Of a DNA stretch of 64,000 nt, positions 52,767-62,403 are shown in pieces. How positions within the stretch are numbered: position 1 is the stretch's first letter; every line of letters starts with the position of its first letter. The translations under genes and the position numbers were made by a program. The DNA lies in assembly GCF_015694405.1 (NCBI RefSeq), contig NZ_JADQDB010000002.1:62001-126000 (forward strand), written 5' to 3'. This DNA comes from Pelagibacterium limicola. GTDB taxonomy: Bacteria > Pseudomonadota > Alphaproteobacteria > Rhizobiales > Devosiaceae. The notes beneath the pieces were generated by a model that was not told the origin of the DNA, searched no databases, and was given only the letters and a program-made list of their open reading frames with translations.

Positions 52767-54206
52767 ATGGCGGATCAATACGATATCATCGTGATCGGCG
52801 CGGGCCCCGGGGGCTATATCGCGGCCATCCGCGCGTCCCAGCTCGGCCTCAAGGCAGCCATCGTCGAGCGCGAGCACATGGCCGGCATCTGCTCGAACTG
52901 GGGCTGTATCCCGACCAAGGCGCTGCTGCGCTCGGCGGAAATTTACGGGCACATGACCCACGCCAAGGATTTCGGGCTCAAGGCCAACGCGTTCGATTTC
53001 GATATCGGCGAAATCGTCAAACGTTCGCGCGGCATCGCCGGACGGATGAACGACGGCGTGCAGTTCCTGATGAAAAAGAACAAGGTCGACATTATCTGGG
53101 GCGAGGCGACCATCACCCAACCCGGCGAGGTGAAGGTCGAGGCGATGAAGAAAAAGCCCGTCGAGCCGCAACATCCCAAGCCGAAGGTGACGCTGGGCGA
53201 GGGCACCTACAAAGCCAAACACATCATCGTCGCTACGGGCGCGCGCCCGCGCGTGCTGCCCGGCATCGAGCCGGATGGAGATCGGATCTGGACCTATTTC
53301 GAGGCTCTGAAGCCCGCCAAGATGCCCAAGTCCGTGGCGGTCATGGGTTCGGGTGCCATCGGAATCGAATTTGCATCGTTCTATCGCTCCCTGGGTGCCG
53401 AGGTGACGGTGATCGAACTCCTGCCGCAGATCATGCCTGTCGAGGACGCGGAGATCGCCGGTCTGGCCCGCAAACGCTTCGAAAAGCGCGGCATTTCGAT
53501 TTTGACCGACGCCAAGGTCGCAAAAGTGGACAAGTCCAAGGACGGCATCACCGCCCATGTGGAACTTGCGACGGGTGACAAGAAGGAGATCAAGGCCGAA
53601 GTCCTTATCTCCGCCGTCGGCGTGCAGGCCAATTCTGAAAATCTCGGCCTCGAAAAGATCGGCGTCAAGATTGACCGTGGCGTGATCGTGGTCGACGGTC
53701 ACGGGCGCACCAATGTCGAAGGCGTCTGGGCCATCGGCGACGTGGCAGGTCCTCCCATGCTGGCGCACAAGGCCGAGCACGAGGCGGTGATTGTCGTTGA
53801 AACGATTGCCGGCAAGAAGGTTCATGGCCTCGACAAGTCCAAGATCCCGGGCTGCACCTACTGCGAACCGCAGGTGGCCAGCGTAGGGCTCACCGAAGCC
53901 AAGGCCAAGGAATCGGGCCGCGAGATTCGCGTCGGCCGCTTCCCCTTCATGGGAAACGGCAAGGCCATAGCGCTGGGCGAGCCCGACGGGCTCGTCAAGA
54001 CAATCTTCGATAAGAAGAGCGGGGAACTGCTCGGCGCCCATATGATTGGTGCGGAAGTTACCGAACTGATTCAAGGATTTGTGGTCGCAATGAACCTCGA
54101 AACCACCGAGGAAGAATTGATGCACACCATCTTCCCGCATCCCACGCTGTCAGAGACGATGAAAGAGAGCGTGCTTGACGCCTACGGACAGGCGCTCAAC
54201 ATATAG
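52767..54206 (+). CDS. lpdA: Dihydrolipoyl dehydrogenase (E3)
   Basis: Flavoprotein that reoxidises dihydrolipoamide in the PDH complex; 479 residues. FAD-binding IGAGPGGYIAAIRASQLG, redox Cys42/Cys47 in CSNWGCIPTKALL, NAD-binding MGSGAIGIEFASFYRSLGAE, second FAD motif VWAIGDVAGPPMLAHKA and the C-terminal His-Glu in HTIFPHPTLSE. There is an insertion rich in Lys and Pro near residue 130, usual in the PDH-linked alphaproteobacterial E3. Confidence 0.96.
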   Translation: MADQYDIIVIGAGPGGYIAAIRASQLGLKAAIVEREHMAGICSNWGCIPTKALLRSAEIYGHMTHAKDFGLKANAFDFDIGEIVKRSRGIAGRMNDGVQFLMKKNKVDIIWGEATITQPGEVKVEAMKKKPVEPQHPKPKVTLGEGTYKAKHIIVATGARPRVLPGIEPDGDRIWTYFEALKPAKMPKSVAVMGSGAIGIEFASFYRSLGAEVTVIELLPQIMPVEDAEIAGLARKRFEKRGISILTDAKVAKVDKSKDGITAHVELATGDKKEIKAEVLISAVGVQANSENLGLEKIGVKIDRGVIVVDGHGRTNVEGVWAIGDVAGPPMLAHKAEHEAVIVVETIAGKKVHGLDKSKIPGCTYCEPQVASVGLTEAKAKESGREIRVGRFPFMGNGKAIALGEPDGLVKTIFDKKSGELLGAHMIGAEVTELIQGFVVAMNLETTEEELMHTIFPHPTLSETMKESVLDAYGQALNI

Positions 54207-54302
54207 AATCATGGTGATCGACGCCTGACCAGGGTGCAATGGCCAACGCAACCAGGGTCACCATCGCGACCTTAATGTGTGACGCACACAATGGAGAGAA
54301 GC

Positions 54303-54557
54303 ATGGAAGGTATAGGCTGGATCGGGGCAATCATTATCGGCGGACTTGCCGGGTGGATTGCCGAAAAGATCATGAAGTCCAACCACTCACTGATCCTCAA
54401 CATCGTTCTCGGGATCGTGGGGGCCGTGGTGGCGAACGCCATCCTCATGTTCGTGTTCAACGCCACGCTCGGGGGCTGGATCGGTCAACTGATCGTCGCG
54501 GTCATCGGGGCCTGCCTGCTGATCGGGCTGGCACGGGCGATCAGAGGCAGGGCCTAA
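54303..54557 (+). CDS. GlsB/YeaQ/YmgE-family small membrane protein (copy 1)
   Basis: 84 residues with three hydrophobic helices. It starts MEGIGWIGAIIIGGLAGWIA, the glycine-rich opening that defines this transglycosylase-associated family. GAGAGAAGC precedes the ATG; an in-frame ATG at 54279 is less likely. The name is historical and no enzyme activity is established. A TGTGTG-N3-CACACA palindrome (54276-54290) lies just before the ribosome site. Followed by a strong hairpin and two further small membrane genes. Confidence 0.85.
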   Translation: MEGIGWIGAIIIGGLAGWIAEKIMKSNHSLILNIVLGIVGAVVANAILMFVFNATLGGWIGQLIVAVIGACLLIGLARAIRGRA

Positions 54558-54565
54558 GGCAGCGC

Positions 54566-54597
54566 CGAACCGCATCGTTACGATGCGGTTCGGCCTT
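54566..54597 (+). terminator. 13-bp hairpin between the first two small membrane genes
   Basis: CCGAACCGCATCG (54566-54578) pairs perfectly with CGATGCGGTTCGG (54582-54594), loop TTA, then CCTTTG. A likely terminator with a short T-tract; it overlaps the approach to the next gene. Confidence 0.65.
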
Positions 54598-54611
54598 TGA
54601 TGGAGGTCCTT

Positions 54612-54863
54612 ATGGACACCAAATCCGTTCTTGTGTTCTTGCTCGTGGGGCTCGTCGCAGGGTTCCTCGGCAGCGTCATCGCTGGCGGTGGAGGCGGACT
54701 GATCGCCTATCTCGTCGCCGGTGTATTGGGATCTTTCGTAGGAGGCTATCTATTTTCTTCATTGAAAATTGACCTCAAGATCGGCAACCCCATTGTTACC
54801 CAAATCATAACGTCTACAGTTGGAGCAATTGTCGTAATCATTGTTGCACGCATCATCACCTGA
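54612..54863 (+). CDS. GlsB/YeaQ/YmgE-like small membrane protein (copy 2)
   Basis: 83 residues, three hydrophobic segments, from the ATG at 54612 preceded by GGAGGT. It shows a glycine-rich motif (GFLGSVIAGGGGGLIAYLVA) and a last helix IITSTVGAIVVIIVARIIT that parallel copy 1. The family assignment rests on this pattern. It probably arose by tandem duplication. Confidence 0.75.
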   Translation: MDTKSVLVFLLVGLVAGFLGSVIAGGGGGLIAYLVAGVLGSFVGGYLFSSLKIDLKIGNPIVTQIITSTVGAIVVIIVARIIT

Positions 54864-54877
54864 CGTGGGGGACCCAA

Positions 54878-55135
54878 ATGGTACAGGCAGCGGCTCAACC
54901 GATGTTGATTTGGTTGCTTGCTGGTTTGGCCTCGGGGTTTGCGGCGAGTTTCGTATTCGCCGGAGCCAGCGTCTGGAGATATCTGGCGGCTGGCGTCGCC
55001 GGAGCTGTGATCGTGAGCTATCTCATCATGACGGCCGGCGTACACGTTCCCGTGTCAGATTGGTTGTTGCGGAACCTCATGATAGCAACGCTCGGCGCCT
55101 TGCCGGTCATCATCATCGCCCGCGTGTTCGACTAA
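54878..55135 (+). CDS. Small membrane protein, divergent third copy
   Basis: 85 residues with three hydrophobic segments (WLLAGLASGFAASFVFAG, WRYLAAGVAGAVIVSYLIM, LMIATLGALPVIIIARVFD). Size, topology and the ending IIARVFD resemble copy 2 (IVARIIT), 14 bases upstream, so it is likely a diverged relative co-translated with it. A GGGGGAC ribosome site precedes the ATG. No function can be assigned. Confidence 0.65.
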   Translation: MVQAAAQPMLIWLLAGLASGFAASFVFAGASVWRYLAAGVAGAVIVSYLIMTAGVHVPVSDWLLRNLMIATLGALPVIIIARVFD

Positions 55136-55264
55136 TCCTCCCTGTAGCATCGCTCAATCCCGGTACGGGCGCCTGCGTCCATGCCGCCTGTGCTGTGAAG
55201 GAAAGCGTGATGCGCTTTGCGCGCAAATGCGCTAAAGGCAGATAACGCCACGGAAACGTTCCCA

Positions 55265-56224
55265 ATGGTCACTCTTCTCGACACCAGCAACCGGCCGAAG
55301 GCCCGTCATCCAGAAAAGGCCAACCGGCCCGACACGGAGATGCTGCGCAAGCCCGACTGGATACGCGTCAAGGCTCCGGGATCCCCGGTATATCGCGAAA
55401 CCCAGGAGATCGTGCGCAAGCACGGACTGGTGACAGTCTGCGAGGAGGCAGGATGCCCCAACATCGGGGAATGCTGGTCCAAGAAGCACGCGACCTTCAT
55501 GATCATGGGCGAAATCTGCACCCGCGCCTGTGCGTTCTGCAATGTACGTACAGGGCTGCCGACCGCTCTGGACCCCCATGAACCCGAAAACACGGCAAAG
55601 GCCGTCGAAAAGCTCGGGCTCGAGCACGTGGTGATCACTTCGGTCGACCGTGACGACTTGCCCGATGGCGGCGCGCAGCATTTCGCTGAGGTTATTCACG
55701 CCATCCGTGCGCGGAACCCCAGAACCACCATCGAAATCCTGACGCCCGACTTCCTGCGCAAGGAAGGGGCCCTAGAAATCGTCGTGGCAGCCAAGCCGGA
55801 CGTCTTCAATCACAACCTCGAGACTGTGCCCTCCAAGTATCTGACGGTGCGCCCGGGTGCTCGCTACTTCCACTCGATCCGGCTGCTTCAGCGCGTCAAG
55901 GAACTTGATCCCCATATGTTTACAAAGTCGGGCATCATGGTCGGTTTGGGCGAGGAACGTAACGAAGTCCTCCAATTGATGGACGATCTCCGCATCGCCG
56001 ATGTCGATTTCCTGACCATCGGCCAGTATCTCCAGCCCACGCGGAAGCACCACAAGGTGGAAAAGTTCGTTACCCCCGAGGAATTCAAGTCGTACGCAAC
56101 GATTGCCAAGACCAAAGGGTTCCTGCTGGTTTCCTCGAGCCCGCTGACTCGCTCGTCGCATCACGCGGGGGAGGACTTTGAAAAACTCCGCGCGGCACGT
56201 CAGGCAAGGCTCGGCACGGCCTGA
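55265..56224 (+). CDS. lipA: Lipoyl synthase
   Basis: Radical-SAM enzyme inserting two sulfurs into octanoyl groups to make lipoate on PDH and related complexes. 319 residues from the ATG at 55265; an upstream start at 55217 adds an unconserved leader. The auxiliary [4Fe-4S] cluster cysteines are in [12 protein letters not shown], the SAM cluster in CTRACAFC, and the C-terminal [16 protein letters not shown] contains the serine ligand. Placement behind pdh/lpd genes matches its substrates, the lipoyl domains of PdhB and PdhC. Confidence 0.97.
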   Translation: MVTLLDTSNRPKARHPEKANRPDTEMLRKPDWIRVKAPGSPVYRETQEIVRKHGLVTVCEEAGCPNIGECWSKKHATFMIMGEICTRACAFCNVRTGLPTALDPHEPENTAKAVEKLGLEHVVITSVDRDDLPDGGAQHFAEVIHAIRARNPRTTIEILTPDFLRKEGALEIVVAAKPDVFNHNLETVPSKYLTVRPGARYFHSIRLLQRVKELDPHMFTKSGIMVGLGEERNEVLQLMDDLRIADVDFLTIGQYLQPTRKHHKVEKFVTPEEFKSYATIAKTKGFLLVSSSPLTRSSHHAGEDFEKLRAARQARLGTA

Positions 56225-56664
56225 TGCAACGAAGTTTCACGCGCACAGTACCGTACAGCGCGGACCAGATGCTTGCGCTCGTTGCGGACGTGGAAAGCTA
56301 CCCGCGGTTTATCCCGCATTGCGAGAGCATGGACGTCGTGCGCGATTCCACCACGCCCGAGACGCGTTTCGCAGCCCGTATGAAAATCCGTTTCGGGCCG
56401 ATATCGCAGGCCTATACCAGCCGCATTGAGGTCAACCAGCAGGCGATGACGCTCGATGCGGTAGCGGTGGATGGCCCCTTCAGTCATCTTCACAGCATCT
56501 GGCGCTTCGCCCAACAGCGTCAGGGCGCCATTATCCGTTTCGATATCGATTTCCGCATTGCCAATCCGCTGATCCGCTCGGTCGCCGAACCGGCCTTCGC
56601 CGCCAAGCAGGAGGAAATCATGGATGCTTTCGTAGCGGAGGCGGAGAGGCGCTACGGAGCGTAG
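56224..56664 (+). CDS. Coq10/RatA-family START-like protein
   Basis: 146 residues of the polyketide cyclase/START fold: FTRTVPYSADQMLALVADVESYPRFIPHC at the start and PLIRSVAEPAF near the end. Family members bind ubiquinone (Coq10) and support respiration; the E. coli homologue was named RatA for a ribosome-linked effect. Start overlaps the lipA stop (TGATG). The 3' end overlaps that of cinA by 13 bases. In alphaproteobacteria a ubiquinone-chaperone role is the better guess. Confidence 0.85.
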   Translation: MQRSFTRTVPYSADQMLALVADVESYPRFIPHCESMDVVRDSTTPETRFAARMKIRFGPISQAYTSRIEVNQQAMTLDAVAVDGPFSHLHSIWRFAQQRQGAIIRFDIDFRIANPLIRSVAEPAFAAKQEEIMDAFVAEAERRYGA

Positions 56665-57143
56665 GCCTCAAGGATCATTTCAAGCGCCACCCTGACGCTT
56701 TCCTGCCGGATATGATCGCGGCCGACATCGCCAAAGTGCTCGCGACGATGAAGGGTGCGCTCTGCCGTCGCCAGTCCGAAATGTACGAGGCCAATCGGCT
56801 TTTCGTCCGTCCCGCCACCCGGGCCTGCAATGCCCGTTGTCGCCACGGCAACGTCAACGCTCGCCGTACGGCGCGCGCCTTCGGCCATAGCGCGGGCAAC
56901 CTGTTCCGAGACAGCACCGTGGTTTTCTATAAGGTCGGCTGGAACGCCGATCATCGCCGTCTTGGCCTCGTTGGCATAGGTGACAAACCCGCCATAGAGG
57001 ATAGCTGACGAGCCCGAGACCGATGTGAGCGCAGCAGAGACCAATCCGCCGGTACAACTTTCCGCAGTGACCATGACGTGATTGGCGAGGGTAAGCCGCT
57101 CGTTGACCTTTTTCGCCAGTTCCAGCGTTCGGTTGTCGAGCAT
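56652..57143 (-). CDS. CinA C-terminal domain protein (nicotinamide-nucleotide amidase, PncC type)
   Basis: 163 residues, the stand-alone C-terminal CinA domain, which deamidates nicotinamide mononucleotide to recycle pyridine nucleotides. The active-site motif TAESCTGGLVSAALT lies near residue 25-40 and ATTGIAGPGGGTDEKPIGLV near 105. The N-terminal MoCF-like domain is absent, which is normal for this subfamily. Three bases downstream of ispDF, so the two form an operon. Confidence 0.93.
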   Translation of the reverse strand: MLDNRTLELAKKVNERLTLANHVMVTAESCTGGLVSAALTSVSGSSAILYGGFVTYANEAKTAMIGVPADLIENHGAVSEQVARAMAEGARRTASVDVAVATTGIAGPGGGTDEKPIGLVHFGLATAERTLHRREHFGDVGRDHIRQESVRVALEMILEAYAP

Positions 57144-57146
57144 CGT

Positions 57147-58340
57147 TCAGTCGCTCCTGGGCAATTCGATCGTGGCAACGGCCTGAGCGGCGATGCCTTC
57201 CTCACGGCCAGTAAAACCAAGACGCTCGGAAGTCGTTGCCTTGATCGCGACGCGACTGGGGGAAATATCGACGATTTCCGCAATTCGGTTGCGCATCATG
57301 GCGACATGGGGCCCGATTTTCGGGTGCTCACAGACGATGGTAGCGTCGAGGTGCACGATCCGCCCAGCTCGCGCGCGCACCAGATCGGCGGCATGTTTGA
57401 GAAAAATTCTCGAATCCGCGCCCTGCCACTGCATGTCGGACGGCGGAAAATGCTTGCCGATATCGCCGTCCGCCAGCGCACCATAGATCGCATCGGCCAG
57501 CGCGTGAAGCACGACGTCGGCATCCGAATGGCCCTTGAGGGCTGCGGTATGCGGAATCGTGATATTGCCGAGGACGACGCGGTCGCCGTCGGTAAAGGCA
57601 TGGACGTCGTAGCCAAGGCCCACGCGGGTTTCCATGGTCATTTCTCTCTCGATCATCCGTTCCGCCCGTGCGAAATCCTCAGGGTGCGTGATTTTTATGT
57701 TGCGCGGGCTGCCCTGGGCCAAGGCCACCCGCAATTCCGCCCATTCGGCAATCGCGGCATCATCGGTGAAACTGTCGGTCATTTCGATGGCCCGTCGATG
57801 GGCTTCATATATATCGGCGAACCTGAATGCCTGGGGAGTCTGAGCAGCAAAAAGCTGGGTTCGGTCTTCGGTGCCGCCGACCGTCTTGCCATCGTGAGAG
57901 CGCTTTATCGTATCCGTGACGAGCGTGACGGGCAGGGCGCCTGATGCGTCATCGAGGGCAGCGATGACGTTGGCTATCACCTGCGGCTCGACGAAGGGGC
58001 GGGCGCCGTCATGGATGAGAACAATATCGGGAGGATCGAGTGCAAGTGCCTCAAGGCCGGCAAGCGTCGAGCTCTGCCGCGTCGCTCCACCGGTGACGGG
58101 GGGTAGTAGCCGCGGATGAACGAGACCCATGGCAGCATAATGGGCTTCCTGCCCGTCTCCAATCACGGGAAGTGCGGCGGAGATGCCGTCGATCGCCAGA
58201 AAGCTCGAAAGCGTACGCGCTAGGACGGGCATGCCGGCGAGGGAACGAAATTGCTTGGGGACGTCTTCGGCGCCCGTGCCGGCGCGCGCGCCCTTGCCGC
58301 CTGCTACGACGATCACTGCGATTTTCGGCTGTTCTGTCAT
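57147..58340 (-). CDS. ispDF: Bifunctional IspD/IspF of the MEP isoprenoid pathway
   Basis: Fusion enzyme of 397 residues. IspD half (about 1-228) makes CDP-methylerythritol: VVAGGKGARAG, KQF, LIHDGARPFVEP, and TPQAFRF. IspF half (about 235-397) cyclises CDP-ME phosphate: GLGYDVHAF and LKGHSDADVVLHALADAIYG with metal-binding Asp and His, then KATTSERLGFTGREEG. IspDF fusions are usual in alphaproteobacteria. It shows that this organism uses the MEP pathway, although dxr is missing from its customary place after cdsA. Confidence 0.97.
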   Translation of the reverse strand: MTEQPKIAVIVVAGGKGARAGTGAEDVPKQFRSLAGMPVLARTLSSFLAIDGISAALPVIGDGQEAHYAAMGLVHPRLLPPVTGGATRQSSTLAGLEALALDPPDIVLIHDGARPFVEPQVIANVIAALDDASGALPVTLVTDTIKRSHDGKTVGGTEDRTQLFAAQTPQAFRFADIYEAHRRAIEMTDSFTDDAAIAEWAELRVALAQGSPRNIKITHPEDFARAERMIEREMTMETRVGLGYDVHAFTDGDRVVLGNITIPHTAALKGHSDADVVLHALADAIYGALADGDIGKHFPPSDMQWQGADSRIFLKHAADLVRARAGRIVHLDATIVCEHPKIGPHVAMMRNRIAEIVDISPSRVAIKATTSERLGFTGREEGIAAQAVATIELPRSD

Positions 58341-58548
58341 GCTGGTTTGAAAATCCTAAGACGGCACGGTCGTTCCGCTCCGAGTACACCGGACCGTTCC
58401 GTATTGCAAAGACGACGCATTAATCCCACCGAATGGGTAAGTGCTACTGACTTTAGCAAACTTATCCTCCGGCGGGCATTGAAACCCGCCCAGAATTGAC
58501 TAATCTGTCGTCAAAATCGCCGTCGTGTACAGATTTGAGGCATTTCAA

Positions 58549-59547
58549 TTGGCGATATCTGCCTGCGGAATAAGCATCGACAAGGTGGCATTGACAAATC
58601 GGGCATTTCTCGCGCCGATGGCGGGGATCACCGACCGTCCGATGCGGGAAATTGCCGCGCGGTTTGGCGCTGGCATGGTCGTGTCCGAAATGATCGCCAG
58701 TGAGGCGCTCGGCACCGGGCACCACGATATGATCCGCCGCACCGCCGCTAGTGCGGGGCTGCCCCATGTCGTCCAGCTCGCCGGATGCGAGGCGAAATGG
58801 CTTGTGAAGGGCGTCCAAATCGCCGAGCAGGCCGGTGCAGATATGATCGATCTCAATCTTGGCTGCCCCTCCAAGCGCGTCACCAATGGCTTTGCGGGCT
58901 CCGCCCTTATGCGCGTACCCGATGTAGCGCTGCGTCTGATTGAAGCGACGGTCAAGGCGACAGGGCTTCCTGTGACCGTCAAGATGCGGCTTGGCTGGGA
59001 CGAGGACAGCCTGAATGCTCCCGTGATCGCCAAATCCGCCCAGGATGCGGGCGTGCGCATGGTGACGGTGCATGGTCGCACGCGGCAGCAATTCTATAAG
59101 GGTATGGCGCGCTGGGACCGTATTCGTGCCGTGGTGGATGCGGTCGATATTCCGGTCGTCGTCAATGGCGACATAACCGGCATCGAAGAGGCGCGCGCCG
59201 CATTGGTTGCATCCGGAGCGGCGGCGGTGATGATCGGGCGGGGCGCGCAAGGGCGTCCGTGGATCGTGGGACAGATCGGTGCGGCATTGAAGGGCGAAAA
59301 GGTCCGGCCGGCGCCGCACGGCGAGGCCTTGGTGGAGTTGGTTACGGAACATTATGAAGCGATGCTCGGTGAATATGGCCTCGAACTGGGCGTCCGTGTG
59401 TCCCGCAAGCACATCGGCTGGTATCTCGACGCCATCGGGCTGACCGAAGGAGTAGAGCGCAAACGCCTGCTTACCAACGACGACCCGGCGGCCGTCCTCA
59501 AGACCTTGCCGAGTCTGCTCGGCCAGAGCTGGAGCAGGGCGGCATGA
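58549..59547 (+). CDS. dusB: tRNA-dihydrouridine synthase B (NifR3)
   Basis: FMN enzyme reducing uridine to dihydrouridine in tRNA; the nifR3 gene of the nifR3-ntrBC operon. TIM-barrel motifs: [36 protein letters not shown] with the catalytic Cys, and VVNGDITG plus [11 protein letters not shown] for FMN phosphate. Start uncertain: TTG at 58549 has GAGG eight bases before it and gives 332 residues; GTG at 58525 gives 340 but lacks a ribosome site. Overlaps ntrB as ATGA. Confidence 0.94.
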   Translation: MAISACGISIDKVALTNRAFLAPMAGITDRPMREIAARFGAGMVVSEMIASEALGTGHHDMIRRTAASAGLPHVVQLAGCEAKWLVKGVQIAEQAGADMIDLNLGCPSKRVTNGFAGSALMRVPDVALRLIEATVKATGLPVTVKMRLGWDEDSLNAPVIAKSAQDAGVRMVTVHGRTRQQFYKGMARWDRIRAVVDAVDIPVVVNGDITGIEEARAALVASGAAAVMIGRGAQGRPWIVGQIGAALKGEKVRPAPHGEALVELVTEHYEAMLGEYGLELGVRVSRKHIGWYLDAIGLTEGVERKRLLTNDDPAAVLKTLPSLLGQSWSRAA

Positions 59548-60701
59548 CGAAGATCCAGCCCGAGGAAACCGAGTTCCACCTCGCCATACTGCAGGCGCTG
59601 CCCCAGCCGGTTCTCGTCTGTGGCGAAGACTTTGGCATCGTCTTTGCCAACTATGCGGCCGAAGCCTTCTTTCAGGCGTCGATGAGCATCCTCACGCGCC
59701 AGAAGCTGTCGGATTTCATCGCCTTCGATTCGCCGATTCTGGGCCTCATCGGCAGCGTGCTGGCCCGGCAAGCGCCGATGATTGAATATCGCGTGCAGAT
59801 CGGCACCTCGCGGATCAGCGAAGACCGCATCGCCGATGCCTATGCGAGCCCCATTCCCGAGAGGCCTGGCCATGTTGCGCTGATCTTTCAGGAGCGTACC
59901 ATGGCCGACAAGATCGACCGGCAGATGGTCTCGCGCGGGGCTGCACGTTCCGTCACCGGCCTGGCTTCCATGTTGGCGCACGAGATCAAGAACCCGCTTT
60001 CGGGAATCAGAGGTGCCTCCCAGCTTCTGGAGCAATCGGCCACGGGAGACGACCGCGCGCTGGCCCGGCTCATCCGCGACGAAACCGACCGGATCGTCGA
60101 TCTCGTCGACAGGATGGAAGTGTTCGGCGACGAACGTCCCGTCGAGCGGGTGCCGGTCAACATCCACGTCGTGCTGGAACGGGTGAAACTCCTCGCCGCT
60201 AACGGGGTCGCCAAGGGCGTCACCTTTTCCGAAGAGTACGACCCAAGCCTGCCCCCGGTTCTAGGGGACCGGGACCAACTCATCCAGGTCTTTCTAAACT
60301 TGATCAAGAATGCTGCAGAAGCTCTTGAAAGAACATCAAAACCAGAAATCCGGATTACAACGGCCTTCCGGCCGGGTATTCGCATTTCCCTCGCCGGCGT
60401 CTCGCAGCGCATTTCGCTGCCGCTTGAGATCGTCATAGAGGATAACGGCTCGGGCGTGCCGTCCGACATCCTGCCCTTTCTCTTCGATCCCTTCGTCACC
60501 ACCAAGCTGTCGGGCTCTGGGCTCGGCCTTGCCCTGGTCGCCAAGATCGTCGGCGATCATGGCGGAGTGATCGACTGCGAAAGCCGCCCTGGCCGCACCC
60601 GTTTCCGCATCCTGTTGCCAGTAGCGCGCGGCCGGGTCGCGGCACCCGACGATATTGAAGATACTCCCCACGATGTTCCTGTAACCGATAGCGTAAATTG
60701 A
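59544..60701 (+). CDS. ntrB: Nitrogen regulation sensor histidine kinase NtrB
   Basis: Cytoplasmic kinase/phosphatase for NtrC, controlled by PII proteins. 385 residues: PAS domain at about 10-115, HisKA with phosphorylated His146 in [16 protein letters not shown], and the ATPase domain with [19 protein letters not shown] and SGSGLGLAL boxes. No membrane segment, as expected for NtrB. Translationally coupled to dusB and only three bases before ntrC. Confidence 0.96.
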   Translation: MTKIQPEETEFHLAILQALPQPVLVCGEDFGIVFANYAAEAFFQASMSILTRQKLSDFIAFDSPILGLIGSVLARQAPMIEYRVQIGTSRISEDRIADAYASPIPERPGHVALIFQERTMADKIDRQMVSRGAARSVTGLASMLAHEIKNPLSGIRGASQLLEQSATGDDRALARLIRDETDRIVDLVDRMEVFGDERPVERVPVNIHVVLERVKLLAANGVAKGVTFSEEYDPSLPPVLGDRDQLIQVFLNLIKNAAEALERTSKPEIRITTAFRPGIRISLAGVSQRISLPLEIVIEDNGSGVPSDILPFLFDPFVTTKLSGSGLGLALVAKIVGDHGGVIDCESRPGRTRFRILLPVARGRVAAPDDIEDTPHDVPVTDSVN

Positions 60702-60704
60702 ACC

Positions 60705-62156
60705 ATGCCCGGTCAAACAATTCTCCTCGCTGACGACGACGCCGCCATCCGCATGGTGCTCAACCAGGCGCTGTCGCGCGCCGGATATGAAGTGCGCCCC
60801 ACCGGTAACATCTCAACCATGTGGAACTGGGTGACGCGGGGAGAAGGCGACCTGCTCATCACCGACGTCTCGATGCCGGATGGCAATGCCTTCGACGTCA
60901 TGCCCAAGATCAAGAAGATGCGGCCCGAATTGCCCATCGTCGTGATGAGCGCGCAGAACACGTTCATGACCGCGATTCGGGCCTCTGAACTCGGGGCTTA
61001 CGAATATTTGCCCAAGCCGTTCGATATCACCGAAGTCCTGGCCGTGGTCGGGCGCGCCATGGCCGATGCGAGACGGCCAGCGGACACGGACCGACGCGGG
61101 GACGACCTGGGTGAGAACATGCCACTGGTCGGGCGGTCGGCCGCCATGCAGGATATCTATCGCGCGCTCGCGCGACTGATGCAGACCGATCTGACGGTAA
61201 TGATCACTGGCGAGAGCGGCACCGGCAAGGAACTCGTCGCCAAGGCGTTGCACAATTTCGGCAAACGCAAGAATGGTCCATTCGTCGCCATCAATATGGC
61301 GGCCATCCCTCGCGACCTCATTGAAGCCGAGCTCTTCGGACACGAAAAAGGGGCCTTTACCGGCGCAACCTCACGTTCATCGGGCCGGTTCGAGCAAGCC
61401 GAGGGGGGCACGCTGTTCCTCGATGAAATCGGCGACATGCCTATGGATGCGCAGACCCGCCTGCTGCGTGTCCTTCAGGAGGGTGAATATACGCTGGTCG
61501 GAGGCCGCACGCCGATCAAAACCGATGTCAGGATCGTCGCCGCCACGCATCGCGATCTTAGCCAGTTGATCCGGCAGGGCCTGTTTCGTGAGGACCTTTA
61601 CTATCGCCTGAATGTCGTTCCCATCCGCCTGCCGCCACTACGCGAGCGCATAGATGACGTTCCGGATCTAGCCGCTAGTTTCCTCAAGGCGGCCCAGCGG
61701 GAGAGCGAACCGCCGAAGGTACTTTCGACCGACGCGCTCAAGCTGATGCAGCAATATCACTGGCCCGGAAACGTCCGCGAACTCGAAAACCTCGTCCGAC
61801 GCCTGGCAGCGCTTTACGCTGACGAGACGATTTCTGCGGAAATCGTCCATAACGAACTCAACCTTACGGACCGCACGGGTTTTTCGGCCCAGGCAGGCAC
61901 CGCAGATATCACGACGGTCATCGAAACCGAACTGGCGCAACTGTTCCGCGAATACGAACCCAATCTGCCTCCTCCGGGAGTCTATCAGAGGGTCATTGAC
62001 AAGGTGGAGGTGCCTTTGATCTCCACCGTGCTCAACCTATGTAGCGGAAACCAGATCAAGGCTGCGGAACTTCTCGGCCTCAATCGCAACACCTTGCGCA
62101 AGAAAATCCGCGGCCACGGGATCGAGATCGTCAAGCAGTCCAGGCAACTAGGGTAG
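60705..62156 (+). CDS. ntrC: Nitrogen regulation response regulator NtrC
   Basis: Sigma-54-dependent activator of nitrogen-scavenging genes; 483 residues. Receiver domain 1-120 with phosphoacceptor Asp54 ([10 protein letters not shown]) and Lys104; AAA+ domain about 140-370 with Walker [13 protein letters not shown] (169-180), the sigma-54 contact motif GAFTGA (216-221) and Walker [13 protein letters not shown]-terminal Fis-type helix-turn-helix ([19 protein letters not shown]). A 14-bp palindrome follows before ntrY. Confidence 0.97.
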   Translation: MPGQTILLADDDAAIRMVLNQALSRAGYEVRPTGNISTMWNWVTRGEGDLLITDVSMPDGNAFDVMPKIKKMRPELPIVVMSAQNTFMTAIRASELGAYEYLPKPFDITEVLAVVGRAMADARRPADTDRRGDDLGENMPLVGRSAAMQDIYRALARLMQTDLTVMITGESGTGKELVAKALHNFGKRKNGPFVAINMAAIPRDLIEAELFGHEKGAFTGATSRSSGRFEQAEGGTLFLDEIGDMPMDAQTRLLRVLQEGEYTLVGGRTPIKTDVRIVAATHRDLSQLIRQGLFREDLYYRLNVVPIRLPPLRERIDDVPDLAASFLKAAQRESEPPKVLSTDALKLMQQYHWPGNVRELENLVRRLAALYADETISAEIVHNELNLTDRTGFSAQAGTADITTVIETELAQLFREYEPNLPPPGVYQRVIDKVEVPLISTVLNLCSGNQIKAAELLGLNRNTLRKKIRGHGIEIVKQSRQLG

Positions 62157-62190
62157 GCGGCTGGATGCCGGCTGCCTGCTCAGTCTTTGG

Positions 62191-62223
62191 CTTTTGAAAC
62201 GCTCTTGGTGAGCGTTTCAAAAG
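62191..62223 (+). terminator. 14-bp perfect palindrome between ntrC and ntrY
   Basis: CTTTTGAAACGCTC (62191-62204) pairs perfectly with GAGCGTTTCAAAAG (62210-62223), loop TTGGT. On RNA the stem ends in A-U pairs, like a terminator, but GCGGGG follows instead of T. It may end the dusB-ntrBC transcript or stabilise its 3' end. Confidence 0.5.
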
Positions 62224-62403
62224 GCGGGGCCAAGCGCCACTGTCACATTTTGGCAACAATTGTCTTGAACCAAGGCCCGAGTTGGGTCAGATTCCCGATT
62301 GCCCTGTGCCGGACGCTGGCAATGCCGCTGTCGCGCCATGATATGCGGTTGCATCCGGTAGAACGAAAAGCGCGGTCTCAAGGGAGCTCGTCTGGCTTAA
62401 CCA

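Noticed and set aside
58470-58500. GGCGGG/CCCGCC hairpin before dusB as a terminator
   Set aside because: No gene ends there; both flanking genes start outward, and no T-run follows.
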